DNA of 64,000 nt from Bordetella petrii. GTDB lineage: Bacteria; Pseudomonadota; Gammaproteobacteria; Burkholderiales; Burkholderiaceae_B. The stretch spans positions 3,663,602 to 3,727,601 of the forward strand of contig NZ_JAFMZZ010000001.1 of assembly GCF_017356245.1 (NCBI RefSeq). Reading direction: 5' to 3'. The notes beneath the pieces are model-generated. The model did no database searches, had not been told where the DNA came from, and saw only the letters and a program-made list of their open reading frames with translations. The translations under genes were made by a program, and so were the position numbers. Shown in pieces: positions 17,465 through 27,072 of the stretch. Within the stretch, counting starts at the first letter, position 1. The number at the start of each line of letters is the position of its first letter.

Positions 17465-17486
17465 TTCTTACTGCGGGGTGTAAGAA
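17465..17486. promoter_or_regulatory. Candidate activator-binding palindrome upstream of the BON promoter
   Basis: TTCTTAC-N8-GTAAGAA is a perfect 7+7 inverted repeat about 40 bases upstream of the -24 element at 17526. It is AT-richer than its surroundings and lies in a non-coding gap, as expected of an enhancer site. I found no full second copy in the window. Confidence 0.4.
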
Positions 17487-17524
17487 GTGCCGCCGCGCCC
17501 GGCGGCTGTCGGGCGCGGCCGCCG

Positions 17525-17540
17525 TGGCACACCGCTTGCT
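17525..17540 (+). promoter_or_regulatory. Candidate sigma-54 promoter of the BON/PRC/glycan operon
   Basis: TGGCACACCGCTTGCT has the full -24 TGGCAC, GG-N10-GC spacing (17526-17539) and TTGCT. The predicted start is near 17551, 55 bases before the BON gene. Confidence 0.78.
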
Positions 17541-17605
17541 CAGTCTTTGCCGGGCGGCGGCCCGGATTCTCCGGAGCCCGCCGTGACATCTGCAGGAGAC
17601 CAGCC

Positions 17606-18334
17606 ATGCATTATTCAAACCGGCCCCCGCCGCGCCATTACGGCCGGGACTTCGACCGCCGGCCGGCCGGGTGGGGCGAGGAACAGGACGAGGGAGAACG
17701 CTATCCCCGTGAACACCACACCCGGCAAAGCGGCCGCTGGGGCGGCGAAGAGCCGGCCTACGGGCGGCGCTACGGCGAACGGCCCGCCGAGCCGACGGGC
17801 GGCGGCGATCCCAATTTCCATGGCCCGCAATACGAGCAGGGCGGCCGCTATCCGGGCACCCGGGAAGCGGGCCCGTTCGAGGGACTGCGCAGCCGCAGCG
17901 CCGATCCGGGCCAGAGCAGCTACGGCGGCTTCCATGGCGAAGACCCGCGCTGGCAACGCCAGCAGCTGCGCTATGGCGACGAGGCATATGACGACCTGGA
18001 AGAACCGGCCAGGTGGGGCGGCGCCGAGCGCCGCTACGGCTGGCGGGATCCGGCCCTGGCAAGGTCGCAGCGCATCACGCCGAAAGGCTATGTGCGTTCT
18101 GACGAACGCGTGCGCGAAGACCTGTGCGAGCGCCTGAGCCACAGCGGCCTGGACGTCAGCGATGTATCGGTGGAAGTCAGCGACGGCACGGTCACGCTGG
18201 AAGGCACCGTGCCCAATCGCGCCACCAAGCACGCCATCGAAGACTGTGCCGACGACTGCCTGGGTGTGAACGACATCCAGAACCATATCCGGGTGGGCGG
18301 CATTGCCCATCCCGGCATGACGCGGATGGAATGA
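17606..18334 (+). CDS. BON-domain protein with disordered N-terminus
   Basis: A 242-residue protein. The first 150 residues are Arg/Gly/Tyr-rich low complexity without a signal peptide. The C-terminal 75 residues form a BON domain (VREDLCERLSHSG..VSVEVSDGTVTLEGTVPNRATK..VNDIQNHIRV). BON domains bind phospholipid or glycan surfaces and are common in osmotic-stress proteins. Ribosome site GCAGGAG. It is the first gene after the sigma-54-type promoter at 17525, and the PRC-barrel gene follows after 35 bases. Confidence 0.88.
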   Translation: MHYSNRPPPRHYGRDFDRRPAGWGEEQDEGERYPREHHTRQSGRWGGEEPAYGRRYGERPAEPTGGGDPNFHGPQYEQGGRYPGTREAGPFEGLRSRSADPGQSSYGGFHGEDPRWQRQQLRYGDEAYDDLEEPARWGGAERRYGWRDPALARSQRITPKGYVRSDERVREDLCERLSHSGLDVSDVSVEVSDGTVTLEGTVPNRATKHAIEDCADDCLGVNDIQNHIRVGGIAHPGMTRME

Positions 18335-18369
18335 CAAGCTGCGCCATCCCACTTCAACGGAGATCGATT

Positions 18370-18798
18370 ATGACCAATGACACGACAGGCCAGGCCGCCG
18401 CCGACGGCCAGACCCGCATTATCGGCAAGGGCAGGGCCACCGCCGACGGCCCCGGCCCCGAGATCATGGCGGCCGACACGCTGGTCGGCAACGACGTCTA
18501 CAACCCGGCCAATGAAAAGCTGGGCTCCATCCAGGACATCATGCTGGACGTGCCGCATGGGCGCATCGCCTACGCCGTGCTGTCGCACGGCGGCGTGCTG
18601 GGCGTGGGCGACAAGCTGTACGCGATCCCATGGAGCGCGCTGGTGCTCGATACCGACCGCAAGTGCTTCGTCCTGGATATCGCCAAAGACCGCCTGAAGA
18701 ACGCCACCGGCTTCGACAAGGACCACTGGCCCAGCATGGGCGAGAAGCAGTGGGCCCAGGAACTGTACGAGTATTACGACCAGCCTCCGTATTGGTAG
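18370..18798 (+). CDS. PRC-barrel domain protein
   Basis: A 142-residue soluble protein with a PRC-barrel core (VGNDVYNPANEKLGSIQDIMLDVPHGRIAYAVLSHGG..KLYAIPWSAL), an Ala/Gly-rich N-terminus and a Tyr-rich acidic C-terminus. PRC-barrels are small beta modules in stress, RNA-processing and photosynthetic proteins; the partner here is unknown. AACGGAG precedes the ATG. BON and PRC-barrel genes often sit together, and this pair appears to share one transcript. Confidence 0.88.
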   Translation: MTNDTTGQAAADGQTRIIGKGRATADGPGPEIMAADTLVGNDVYNPANEKLGSIQDIMLDVPHGRIAYAVLSHGGVLGVGDKLYAIPWSALVLDTDRKCFVLDIAKDRLKNATGFDKDHWPSMGEKQWAQELYEYYDQPPYW

Positions 18799-18872
18799 GG
18801 CAGCGCCTGGTCCGGTCCGGGCAGCGCAGGCGCGCCGCCCGGCCTTACGCACGTCAAGACGGAGAGATGAGC

Positions 18873-19601
18873 ATGAGGGAAAACGAAACCCTGGCGGGAC
18901 GCGTTGTCCTGGTGACAGGCGGCGGCAGCGGGCTGGGCGCCGCGATCTGCGACATGCTGGCCGCCGAAGGCGCCAGTGTGGTGGTGGCGGACCTGGACGA
19001 AACGCGCGCCCACCAGTGCGCGCGCCGCCTGGCCGAGCACGGCGCGGCGGCCTGCGCCACCGTAATGGACGTGGGCGACCCGGCGCAGGTGGCCGCCGCC
19101 CTGGACCTGGCCATACAGCGCCACGGCAAGCTGGATGCCGTGGTCAATAACGCCGGCATCGACGTCACCGCGTCGATCGACGATCTGGAAGTGGCTGCCT
19201 GGGAGCGCGTGCTGCGCACCAACCTGACGGGCCCTTTCCTGGTGGCCAAGCTGGCCAGGAACCGCCTGGCGCCCCATGGCCATATCGTCAACATCGCCTC
19301 GACCGCCGCGCGCCGGGCCTGGCCCAACGCCAGCGCCTACCACGCGTCGAAATGGGGGCTGCTGGGGCTGTCGCATGCGCTGCACGCGGAATTGCGCGGC
19401 ATGGGCCTGAAAGTCAGCGCCGTCATCGCGGGGGGCATGCGCACGCCTTTTCTGCTGGACCGCTTTCCCGATATCGACACCAGCTGCCTGCAGGATCCGG
19501 AGAACGTCGCGCGCGCCGTGCGTTTCGTGCTGACCCAGCCCGACGAGACGGTGGTGCCCGAGGTGATGGTGCTGCCCATGAAGGAAACCTCATGGCCTTG
19601 A
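18873..19601 (+). CDS. Short-chain dehydrogenase/reductase
   Basis: NAD(P)-dependent Rossmann oxidoreductase of 242 residues: cofactor loop TGGGSGLG, NNAG, catalytic Ser in IVNIAST and the YxxxK motif YHASK. The substrate is unknown; given the operon it probably acts on a sugar or sugar nucleotide. The ATG at 18873 was chosen because GGAGAG ends six bases before it, whereas the ATG at 18867 directly abuts that site. It is the first gene of the glycan operon; its TGA overlaps the start of the next gene. No terminator was seen in the 74 bases after the PRC-barrel gene, so read-through from the BON promoter is likely. Confidence 0.85.
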   Translation: MRENETLAGRVVLVTGGGSGLGAAICDMLAAEGASVVVADLDETRAHQCARRLAEHGAAACATVMDVGDPAQVAAALDLAIQRHGKLDAVVNNAGIDVTASIDDLEVAAWERVLRTNLTGPFLVAKLARNRLAPHGHIVNIASTAARRAWPNASAYHASKWGLLGLSHALHAELRGMGLKVSAVIAGGMRTPFLLDRFPDIDTSCLQDPENVARAVRFVLTQPDETVVPEVMVLPMKETSWP

Positions 19602-20179
19602 GCCCGGCGGTATTCCTGGACAAGGACGGCACGGTGCTGGCCGATGAACCGTACAACGTCGACCCCGCGCGCATGGCTTATGCGGCCGGCGCCCGGGAGG
19701 GGCTGCGTGTGCTGGCCGCCGCCGGTGTGCCGCTGATCGTGATCAGCAACCAGCCCGGCGTGGCGCGCGGCCGCTTCGCGCCCCAGGCGCTGGCCGGCGT
19801 GGAGGCGCGCCTGGGCGCCATGTTCGGCGCGGCCGGCGCGCGCCTGGCGGGATTCTATTGGTGCCCGCACGATCCGCGCGGCAGCGTGGCGGCCTATGCC
19901 TATGCCTGCGCCTGCCGCAAGCCGCGGCCGGGGCTGCTGCTGCAGGCCGCCCGCGAACACGGGATCGACCTGGCGCGTTCCTGGTTCATCGGCGACATCC
20001 TGGACGATGTCGAGGCGGGCAACCGCGCCGGCTGCCGCACGGTGCTGCTCGACGTGGGCAGCGAGACCGAGTGGCGGCCGGGCCGCTGGCGCGCGCCCAC
20101 CGCCAGCATGCCGGATCTGGGGCGCGCGGCGCACCACGTGGTGCGCGCCATGCGCGGCGAAGGCCGGGAGGCCGCATGA
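19592..20179 (+). CDS. HAD-family phosphatase, GmhB-like
   Basis: A 195-residue HAD phosphatase resembling D-glycero-D-manno-heptose 1,7-bisphosphate phosphatase. It has the nucleophile motif FLDKDGT, VISNQPG, a CPHDP..CACRKPRPG zinc-site arrangement (CxH then CxC) typical of GmhB, and IGDILDDVEAG. It would remove a phosphate in making an activated heptose or a related sugar for the glycosyltransferases that follow. The start overlaps the end of the SDR gene, and the end overlaps the next ATG (ATGA). Histidinol-phosphatase activity is the alternative but does not fit the context. Confidence 0.82.
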   Translation: MALSPAVFLDKDGTVLADEPYNVDPARMAYAAGAREGLRVLAAAGVPLIVISNQPGVARGRFAPQALAGVEARLGAMFGAAGARLAGFYWCPHDPRGSVAAYAYACACRKPRPGLLLQAAREHGIDLARSWFIGDILDDVEAGNRAGCRTVLLDVGSETEWRPGRWRAPTASMPDLGRAAHHVVRAMRGEGREAA

Positions 20180-21282
20180 ACGACGCGCAGACCGTCTGGG
20201 CCGGGGCCCGCCGTATTCTCTGCATCCGCCTGGACAATCTGGGCGATGTGCTGATGAGCACGCCCGCCATGCGCGCGCTCAAGGCGCTGGCCGGGCGGCC
20301 GCGCCTGACGCTGCTGGCCAGTTCGTCCGGCGCCGCGGCGGCGCCGTTCCTGCCCGATGCCGATGCCGTGATGCGCTATGACGCGCCCTGGGTCAAGAAC
20401 GACGCCACCGACCGCCGGCACGATGCCGAGATGATCGAGCGGCTGCGAGACCAAAGATTCGACGCGGCCGTCATTTTCACCGTATACAGCCAGAGCGCCT
20501 TGCCGGCCGCGCTGTTGTGCCACCTGGCGGGCATTCCCCGGATACTGGCGCACAGCCGCGAGAATCCCTATCGCCTGCTGACCGACTGGGTGCGCGAGCG
20601 CGAGCCCGAACAGGGCGTGCGGCATGAAGTCCAGCGGCAGCTCGACCTGGTGGCCAGCGTGGGCGCCGCGGCGCCCGGCACGCAGCTGGCGTGGCGGGTG
20701 CGGCCGGCCGACCGGGAAGCCCTGCGCCACCGGCTGCATGCGGCAGGCGTGGCCGAGCCCGGCGGCTGGATCGCGGTGCACAGCGGCGCCAGCGCGGCCT
20801 CGCGGCGCTATCCGGCCGGCCACTATGCGCAGGCGATCGCCGCGCTGCGCCATGAAGGACGCCGCATCATCTTGCTGGGCACGGCCGCGGAGCGCGGCCT
20901 GGACGGCGCGCTGGCCGCGCAGCGGCAGGCCGTGCCCGGCCTGATCGACTTGTGCGGCGAGCTGGCCCTGGGCGAACTCGCGGCCACCATCGAAGCCGCG
21001 GCCGTGCTGGTGTGCAACAACAGCGGCCCGGCCCACATCGCCGCGGCCCTGGGCGTGCCGGTAGTGGACCTGTACGCGCTGACCAACCCCCAGCACACAC
21101 CGTGGCAGGTGCCCAGCCGGGTGCTGTTTCACGATGTCTCGTGCAAGTACTGCTATCGCAGCGTATGCCCGCAAGGCCACCACGCCTGCCTGGTGCGGGT
21201 GAAGCCGCAGCGCGTGGCCGCCGCGGCGCGCGAGCTGCTGGCCGGCCGGCCGCAGCCGGCACATACGGGGCTGGCCGCCTGA
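20176..21282 (+). CDS. Glycosyltransferase family 9 (heptosyltransferase-like), first copy
   Basis: A 368-residue GT-B enzyme of the ADP-heptose:LPS heptosyltransferase family. N-terminal CIRLDNLGDVLMSTPAMRALK and C-terminal CNNSGPAHIAAALGVPVVDLYALTNPQ are diagnostic. A cysteine cluster CxxCxxxxCx6C follows near the C-terminus, matching one in the second GT9 of this operon. Coupled to the GmhB-like gene by ATGA. With GmhB beside it, a heptose donor is plausible, though GT9 members use other sugars too. Confidence 0.87.
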   Translation: MNDAQTVWAGARRILCIRLDNLGDVLMSTPAMRALKALAGRPRLTLLASSSGAAAAPFLPDADAVMRYDAPWVKNDATDRRHDAEMIERLRDQRFDAAVIFTVYSQSALPAALLCHLAGIPRILAHSRENPYRLLTDWVREREPEQGVRHEVQRQLDLVASVGAAAPGTQLAWRVRPADREALRHRLHAAGVAEPGGWIAVHSGASAASRRYPAGHYAQAIAALRHEGRRIILLGTAAERGLDGALAAQRQAVPGLIDLCGELALGELAATIEAAAVLVCNNSGPAHIAAALGVPVVDLYALTNPQHTPWQVPSRVLFHDVSCKYCYRSVCPQGHHACLVRVKPQRVAAAARELLAGRPQPAHTGLAA

Positions 21283-21312
21283 ACGGCGAGCATGGATAAG
21301 AAAGGAACCGTC

Positions 21313-23049
21313 ATGTACACATTGGGAATCAACGCCGCCTTCCATGATTGTTCAGCCGCACTGGTGCGCGACGGCACGGTGCTGGCCGCGGCCGAGGAAG
21401 AGCGCTTCACGCGCATCAAGCACGGCAAGCGGCCGGTGCCTTTCTCGACCTGGCAATTGCCGTTCCATGCCATCGACTACTGCCTGGGCGCCGCGGGCAT
21501 CGCGCTGCGCGAGGTCGACCATATTGTCTATGCTTTCGACCCGGCGCTGCTGCCGGCGCCGCCGCAAGCCGACGGGCAGATCGTGCTGCCGCTGGAACCC
21601 TCGCGCGCCGCGGCGCGCCCGCACGAGGGGTCGCCCTGGGACCCGCTGTTCACCTCGTATGTGCTGAATGCGCCGCGCCAGCTGCTGGACGGCGCCCCGC
21701 ACCACCTGAAGGCGCGCTTCGAGGGCCTGACACTGGATCACATCCTGTCGCGCTGGATGTTCCTGGACCACCATCTCAGCCACGAGGCCAGCGCCTTTCT
21801 GGCGGCGCCATGCGATGAATCGGCGGTGCTGACGCTGGATGGCCGCGGTGAACGCGCCAGCACCAGCTATGGCCTGTTCAGCGATGGCCGCTACACCCGC
21901 CTGAAGCAGATCGAACTGCCGCATTCGCTGGGCCTGCTGTATGAAGACATTACCCGCTACCTGGGGTTCCTGCATTCTTCCGACGAGTACAAGGTGATGG
22001 CGCTGGCTTCGTTCGGCCAGCCCGAATATCTGCGGCAGCTGCGCGATATCGTGCGCCTGGACGAGCAGGGCGGCTACCGGCTGGAGCCGGCCCGCCTGCA
22101 AGAGCGCTTCGGGCCGCCGCGCCGGCGCGGCGCGCCGTTCGAGGCGCACCACAAGAACCTGGCCAGCTCATTGCAGCATGTGCTGGAAGAAACGGCCCTG
22201 CACATGGCCGGGTGGCTGCATCGCGAGACCGGCGCGCGCCATCTGGCGATGGCGGGCGGCGTGGCTCTGAATTGCGTCATGAACGCGCGCCTGAGCCGCG
22301 ACGGCCCCTTCGACAGTGTATGGGTGCAGCCGGCCGCGGGCGATTCCGGCACGGCGCTGGGCGCCGCGTTGTACGTCGATTACCGGCAGCGCGGCGGGCC
22401 GCGCCGCTGGACGATGGAACACGCCTACCTGGGGCCGGAATACGGCGACGACGAGATCGAGCGCTTTCTTTACCGGTCCAGGCTGGCATTCCGCAAGCTG
22501 GACGACGTGGCCGGCGAAGCGGCCGACCTGCTGGCGCAGGAGAAGATCCTGGGCTGGTTCCAGGGGCGCATGGAGTTCGGGCCGCGCGCCCTGGGGGCCC
22601 GCTCGATCCTGGCCTCGCCGCTGGATAGCGGCATGCAGGCCCGCCTGAACGGCCTGAAAGACCGCGAGGACTTCCGGCCGGTGGCGCCGGTGGTGCTGGA
22701 AGAGCGCGCCGCGCAATGGTTCGACGCGCGCGGAGAAAACCCGTTGTGCGCGCCGTTCATGCTGTTCGTCTACGACGTGCTGCCGCATCGCGCCGCGCAG
22801 ATACCGGCGGTGCGGCACATCGACGGCACCGCGCGGGTGCAGACGGTGCGCCGCGACCAGAACGAACGCTACCATGACCTGCTCGAGGCCTTCGAGCGCC
22901 GCACCGGCGTGCCGGTGCTGGTCAATACCTCGTTCAATACGCGCGGCGAGCCGGTGGTCTGCTCTCCGCGGGACGCTGTCGAATGCTTCTGGACATCGCC
23001 GCTGGATGCGCTGGTCATCGGTTCTTATCTGCTGGAGAAGCCGCGATGA
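21313..23049 (+). CDS. NodU/CmcH-type O-carbamoyltransferase
   Basis: A 578-residue enzyme that would transfer a carbamoyl group from carbamoyl phosphate, via carbamoyl-AMP, to a sugar hydroxyl. The N-terminal Kae1-like domain has LGINAAFHDCSAALV, AAAEEERFTRIKH, DHHLSHEASAF and GGVALNCVMNA. The C-terminal YrdC-like domain begins near QGRMEFGPRALGARSILA and ends LVNTSFNTRGEPVVCSPRDA. It is full length with no missing core motif. The ATG at 21313 has AAAGGA before it; 21292 is a longer alternative. It follows GT9 by 30 bases and shares ATGA with the next gene. Confidence 0.9.
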   Translation: MYTLGINAAFHDCSAALVRDGTVLAAAEEERFTRIKHGKRPVPFSTWQLPFHAIDYCLGAAGIALREVDHIVYAFDPALLPAPPQADGQIVLPLEPSRAAARPHEGSPWDPLFTSYVLNAPRQLLDGAPHHLKARFEGLTLDHILSRWMFLDHHLSHEASAFLAAPCDESAVLTLDGRGERASTSYGLFSDGRYTRLKQIELPHSLGLLYEDITRYLGFLHSSDEYKVMALASFGQPEYLRQLRDIVRLDEQGGYRLEPARLQERFGPPRRRGAPFEAHHKNLASSLQHVLEETALHMAGWLHRETGARHLAMAGGVALNCVMNARLSRDGPFDSVWVQPAAGDSGTALGAALYVDYRQRGGPRRWTMEHAYLGPEYGDDEIERFLYRSRLAFRKLDDVAGEAADLLAQEKILGWFQGRMEFGPRALGARSILASPLDSGMQARLNGLKDREDFRPVAPVVLEERAAQWFDARGENPLCAPFMLFVYDVLPHRAAQIPAVRHIDGTARVQTVRRDQNERYHDLLEAFERRTGVPVLVNTSFNTRGEPVVCSPRDAVECFWTSPLDALVIGSYLLEKPR

Positions 23050-24035
23050 GCGAGGCCGCGCAGTCGATTCAGGTGTCGGTGGTGGTGCCTACCCGCGGCC
23101 GGCCCGTGCTGCTGGAACGCTGCCTGCGGGCCTTGCTGGCGCAGGAATTCCCGCCCGATGCCTACGAGATCATCGTATGCGACGACGGTGCCAGCGCCCG
23201 GACCCGGCGGCAAGTGCAGGCGCTGGACGCGCCGCGTGGCGGCCGGCCGCGCATCCGCTACCTGGCCGCCGAGCACACCCGCGGGCCCGCCGCCGCGCGC
23301 AACCAGGGCTGGCGCGCCGCGCGCGGGCCCGTCATTGCGTTCACCGACGACGATACCGTTGCCGCGCCGGATTGGCTGGCCCAGGGCTTGCGCGCGTTGG
23401 GCCCGGGGGTGCAGGCGGCGGCGGGCGCCATCGAAATGCCGATTCCCGCCGTGCCCACCGATTACCAGCGCGATGCCGCGGGGCTGGCCAGGGCCGAGTT
23501 CGTGACCGCCAATTGCTTTGTGCGGCGCGCGGCCCTGGAAGAAGTGGGCGGCTTCGATCCGCGCTACACGATGGCCTGGCGTGAAGATTCGGATCTGTTC
23601 TTCGCCATGCTGGAGCGCGGCATGGAAATCGTGCGGGCCCCGCGCGCGCTTGTCGTGCACCCGGTGCGGGGCGCGCCGTTCGCCGCGGGCCTGCGCATGC
23701 AGAAGAAAGTCATGTTCGACGTGCTGCTGTACCGCAAGTATCCGCGGCTGTACCGGGCCCGCATCCGGTCCGGACCGCCCTGGTTCTACCTGGCGGGCGC
23801 GCTGTCGCTGGCCGGCGCGGTGGCGGCCGGCCTGGCGGGATACGCGGCCGCCAGCGCCGCCCTGGCCGCTACCTGGTTGGGCCTGACCGCGTACTTCTTC
23901 ATGCGCCGGCTCGATGGCGTATCGCGCCGCCCGGCTCACGTGGCCGAGCTGGCGCTGACATCGGCCGCCATTCCCATTCTGTCGATCGCGTGGCGGCTGG
24001 TGGGAATGGCCCGCTATGGGATCCGTTTCCCATGA
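23046..24035 (+). CDS. Glycosyltransferase family 2 with C-terminal membrane segments
   Basis: A 329-residue inverting GT-A enzyme. VSVVVPTRGRP opens the fold, VCDDGAS holds the nucleotide contact, AFTDDDT is the metal-binding DxD, and AWREDSDLFFAMLERG is the catalytic-base ED motif. Two or three hydrophobic segments after residue 255 anchor it to the membrane. Its ATG overlaps the carbamoyltransferase stop, and its stop overlaps the next ATG, so it is translated as part of the block. Donor and acceptor are unknown. Confidence 0.88.
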   Translation: MSEAAQSIQVSVVVPTRGRPVLLERCLRALLAQEFPPDAYEIIVCDDGASARTRRQVQALDAPRGGRPRIRYLAAEHTRGPAAARNQGWRAARGPVIAFTDDDTVAAPDWLAQGLRALGPGVQAAAGAIEMPIPAVPTDYQRDAAGLARAEFVTANCFVRRAALEEVGGFDPRYTMAWREDSDLFFAMLERGMEIVRAPRALVVHPVRGAPFAAGLRMQKKVMFDVLLYRKYPRLYRARIRSGPPWFYLAGALSLAGAVAAGLAGYAAASAALAATWLGLTAYFFMRRLDGVSRRPAHVAELALTSAAIPILSIAWRLVGMARYGIRFP

Positions 24036-25090
24036 GCGCAGCCGCCGGTTCCCAGGGCCAGCCCGCCCGCATCGCCGTGTTCCGCGCCTTGCAGCTGGGG
24101 GACATGCTGTGCGCGGTGCCGGCCTTGCGCGCCTTGCGGCAGGCGTTTCCGGCCGCCCACCTCACGCTGGTGGGGCTGCCCGGCGCCCGCGATTTCGCGC
24201 GCCGCTTCGATCGGTACATCGATGAATTGATGGAGTTTCCCGGCACGGCCGATTTCCCCGAGCAGGCCGCGCGCGAACAGGGGTTGCCTGCGTTCTACCG
24301 CCATGCGCACGCCCACCGGTTCGATGTGGCGCTGCAATTGCACGGCAGCGGCCGGCATTCCAACGCAGTGGTGCGCGGACTGGGCGCGCGGCGCTGGGCG
24401 GGTTTCGTGCCCACCGGCCCGGAAGCCGTGCCCGGCAGCCGCATGACCTGGCCCGATCATCTGCCCGAGCCGCTGCGGTACCTGGCCCTGTTGCGCTACC
24501 TGGGCATCCCGGCCTTCGATTCCGCGCTCGAACTGCCGCTGTTGCCGCGCGAAGAGGCCGCCGCCGATGCCCTGCTGCGCCACGAGGGCCTGGACCCGCG
24601 GCGCACGGTGCTGATGCACCCGGGAGCGCGCCTGCCGTCGCGGCGCTGGCCCACCGAGCGCTTCGCACAGGTGGCGGCGGCCCTGGGCGCGCAGGGCTGG
24701 CAGGTGGCGTTGACCGGCACCGACGACGAGGCGGCGCTGGTAGCCGCCGTATGGCGCGCCTGCGGCATGCGGGCGGCCAACCTGTGCGGCCGGACCTCGC
24801 TGGGTGAACTGGCGGCGCTGGCCGGCCGGTGCCGCCTGGTGGTCTGCAACGACACCGGCATGTCGCACGTGGCGGCCGCGGTGCGCACGCCCAGCGTCGT
24901 GATCGCGTCGGGCAGCGACGTGCGCCGCTGGGCGCCGCTGGACAGCCGCCGCCACGCCGTCATAGCCGCCAGCATGCCGTGCCGCCCGTGCAGCCATGCG
25001 ATATGCCCGATCGGACATCCCTGCGCGCTGGCGGTATCGGTGGACGAGGTGCTGGCCCTGGCGCGGCGCCAACTGGAGGCGAAACCATGA
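24032..25090 (+). CDS. Glycosyltransferase family 9, second copy
   Basis: A 352-residue heptosyltransferase-like enzyme. IAVFRALQLGDMLCAVPALRALRQAFP at the start, HPGARLPSRRWP in the middle and CNDTGMSHVAAAVRTPSVVIASGSD near the end fit GT9. A cysteine cluster (CxxCxxxxCx5C) follows, like that in the GT9 at 20176-21282. The two copies differ widely in sequence, so they probably add different residues or link different positions. Coupled to both neighbours by ATGA overlaps. Confidence 0.87.
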   Translation: MSAAAGSQGQPARIAVFRALQLGDMLCAVPALRALRQAFPAAHLTLVGLPGARDFARRFDRYIDELMEFPGTADFPEQAAREQGLPAFYRHAHAHRFDVALQLHGSGRHSNAVVRGLGARRWAGFVPTGPEAVPGSRMTWPDHLPEPLRYLALLRYLGIPAFDSALELPLLPREEAAADALLRHEGLDPRRTVLMHPGARLPSRRWPTERFAQVAAALGAQGWQVALTGTDDEAALVAAVWRACGMRAANLCGRTSLGELAALAGRCRLVVCNDTGMSHVAAAVRTPSVVIASGSDVRRWAPLDSRRHAVIAASMPCRPCSHAICPIGHPCALAVSVDEVLALARRQLEAKP

Positions 25091-26064
25091 CGCCGCATGC
25101 TGAAGCTTCCGGCGGCGCGCGCCGGCTGCGCATCCTGGTGTGGCATGTGCACGGCAATTACCTGTATTCGCTGACACAGGCGCCGCACGATTTCTATGTG
25201 CCGCAGCGCGGCGACGGGCGGCCGGGCTATGGCCCCCTGGGCCGCGGGATTCCCTGGGGCCCGAATGTGCATGGCGTGCCGGCCGGGCAGGTAAAAGACC
25301 TGCCGGTCGACCTGGTGTTGTACCAGTCGGGCCACAACCTGGCCGATGCGCCGATGCTGCTGTCGCAGGCGCAGCGGCGGCTGCCGTGCGCCTACATCGA
25401 GCACAACCCACCGGCGCCGCTGGCCGCTGAAACGGTCCATGCATTTCGCCACGAGCGGGGCCTGCTGGTGCACGTGACCCCGTACAACGCCGTCATGTGG
25501 GATGCGGGCGGCATGCCGCAACAAGTGGTCGAGCACGGGGTGGTGGACCCGGGCCCGCTGTATCGGGGCGACCTGGCGCGCGGCATTGTCGTGGTCAACC
25601 ACCTGGCGCGGCGCGGCCGGCGTGTCGGCGCCGACCTTTATGCGGACGCCGCGCGGCACGTGCCGCTGGACCTGATCGGCATGGGATCGGAAGAGATGGC
25701 CGGCGGGCTGGGCGAGGTGTCCAATATGGAGGTGGCCGCCTTCATGGCGCGCTACCGGTGCTTTTTCAGTCCGGTGCGCTACGCCAGCCTGGGGCTGTCG
25801 CTGGTCGAGGCCATGCTGTGCGGCCTGCCGGTGGTGGGCTTCGCCGCCACCGAACTGCCTTGCGTCATTACCAGCGGGCGCGACGGCTATGTCGATACCC
25901 GGCCGCACCGGCTGCATGAGGCCGTGAGGCAGCTGCTGCACGATCCGGCGCTGGCGCGCGAATGGGGCCAGGCGGGCCGGCGCACGGCGCTGCGGCGCTT
26001 TGCCATCGAGCGCTTCGTTGCGGACTGGAACCGGATATTTGCCACGTTGACGGAGGCATCATGA
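25087..26064 (+). CDS. GT4-like glycosyltransferase
   Basis: A 325-residue GT-B-type protein. The C-terminal half has the nucleotide-sugar pocket pattern [25 protein letters not shown] followed by GFAATELP, as in GT4 (the E-x7-E region is present as [13 protein letters not shown]). The N-terminal half is short, with [12 protein letters not shown] and a His-rich stretch. The family is assigned from the C-terminal motif only. Coupled to both neighbours. Confidence 0.78.
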   Translation: MTPHAEASGGARRLRILVWHVHGNYLYSLTQAPHDFYVPQRGDGRPGYGPLGRGIPWGPNVHGVPAGQVKDLPVDLVLYQSGHNLADAPMLLSQAQRRLPCAYIEHNPPAPLAAETVHAFRHERGLLVHVTPYNAVMWDAGGMPQQVVEHGVVDPGPLYRGDLARGIVVVNHLARRGRRVGADLYADAARHVPLDLIGMGSEEMAGGLGEVSNMEVAAFMARYRCFFSPVRYASLGLSLVEAMLCGLPVVGFAATELPCVITSGRDGYVDTRPHRLHEAVRQLLHDPALAREWGQAGRRTALRRFAIERFVADWNRIFATLTEAS

Positions 26065-27056
26065 AAGACAGTACGACGATATCGCCGCGGGCCCTGGTGG
26101 CCGGCGGAGCCGGGTTCCTGGGTTCGCACCTGTGCCGCAAGCTGCTGCTGCAGGGCTGGGAGGTGATCTGCGTGGACAATTTCCACACCGGGCGCAGCGA
26201 AAACCTGGCCGGGCTGGCGGCGCATCCCGGCCTGACCGTGGTGCGCCAGGATATCGCGCTGCCGCTGCCGGCCGAACTGCGCATCGACCGCATCTACAAC
26301 CTGGCCTGCCCGGCGTCGCCCGTGCATTACCAGGCCGACCCGGTGGCCACCTTGCAGACCTGCGTGCAGGGCGCCGCCCAATTGCTGGAACTGGCGGCCC
26401 GCACCGGCGCCCGCATCCTGCAGGCATCGACCAGCGAAGTGTATGGCGACCCGCTAGAACATCCGCAGCGCGAAGGCTATTGGGGGCACGTGAACCCGGT
26501 GGGGCCCCGTTCGTGCTACGACGAGGGCAAGCGCTGCGCCGAAACCCTGTTCACCGAATACGGACATCGCCGGGGCGTGGTGGTGAAGATCGCGCGCATC
26601 TTCAATACCTACGGTCCGGGCATGGCCGCCGACGACGGCCGGGTGGTGTCGAACTTCATCGTGCAGGCCCTGGCCGGCCGGCCGCTTACGGTGTATGGCG
26701 ACGGCAGCCAGACGCGTTCATTCTGCTACGTGGACGACCTGGTGGAAGGGCTGGTGCGCCTGATGGAAAGCCCCGCGCAGTTCAGCGGGCCCGTCAACCT
26801 GGGCAACCCGGCCGAGATCACCGTCTTGCGCATGGCGCAGCTGGTGCGCGAACTGACGGGGTCCCGGGCGCCCCTGCAATTCCGCGACCTGCCGCGCGAC
26901 GACCCCACGCATCGCTGTCCCGATATCGCGCTGGCGCGCGACCGATTGCGCTGGCGCCCCGCGACGCCGCTGCCCGCCGGCCTGGCGCGCACCATCGACT
27001 ACTTCCGCTGGCATCCGCGGCGAGCCCCGGCGCCCGCCGCCATGGCCGCGCAGTGA
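26061..27056 (+). CDS. NAD-dependent sugar epimerase/decarboxylase, UDP-glucuronate decarboxylase-like
   Basis: A 331-residue extended [13 protein letters not shown] binds [12 protein letters not shown] and [13 protein letters not shown] (YxxxK) are active-site motifs matching UDP-xylose synthases; [11 protein letters not shown] and [20 protein letters not shown] are family blocks. The expected reaction is UDP-glucuronate to UDP-xylose, supplying a pentose donor. The ATG overlaps the GT4 stop. The PIG-L gene follows 16 bases later. A dTDP-glucose 4,6-dehydratase is less likely because the YDEGKR block is UXS-like. Confidence 0.84.
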   Translation: MKDSTTISPRALVAGGAGFLGSHLCRKLLLQGWEVICVDNFHTGRSENLAGLAAHPGLTVVRQDIALPLPAELRIDRIYNLACPASPVHYQADPVATLQTCVQGAAQLLELAARTGARILQASTSEVYGDPLEHPQREGYWGHVNPVGPRSCYDEGKRCAETLFTEYGHRRGVVVKIARIFNTYGPGMAADDGRVVSNFIVQALAGRPLTVYGDGSQTRSFCYVDDLVEGLVRLMESPAQFSGPVNLGNPAEITVLRMAQLVRELTGSRAPLQFRDLPRDDPTHRCPDIALARDRLRWRPATPLPAGLARTIDYFRWHPRRAPAPAAMAAQ

Positions 27057-27072
27057 ATGGCGAGGATATGAG

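Noticed and set aside
18808..18824. TGGTCCGGTCCGGGC before the SDR gene
   Set aside because: Only the GG-N10-GC spacing fits; the bases around it do not resemble -24/-12 elements.
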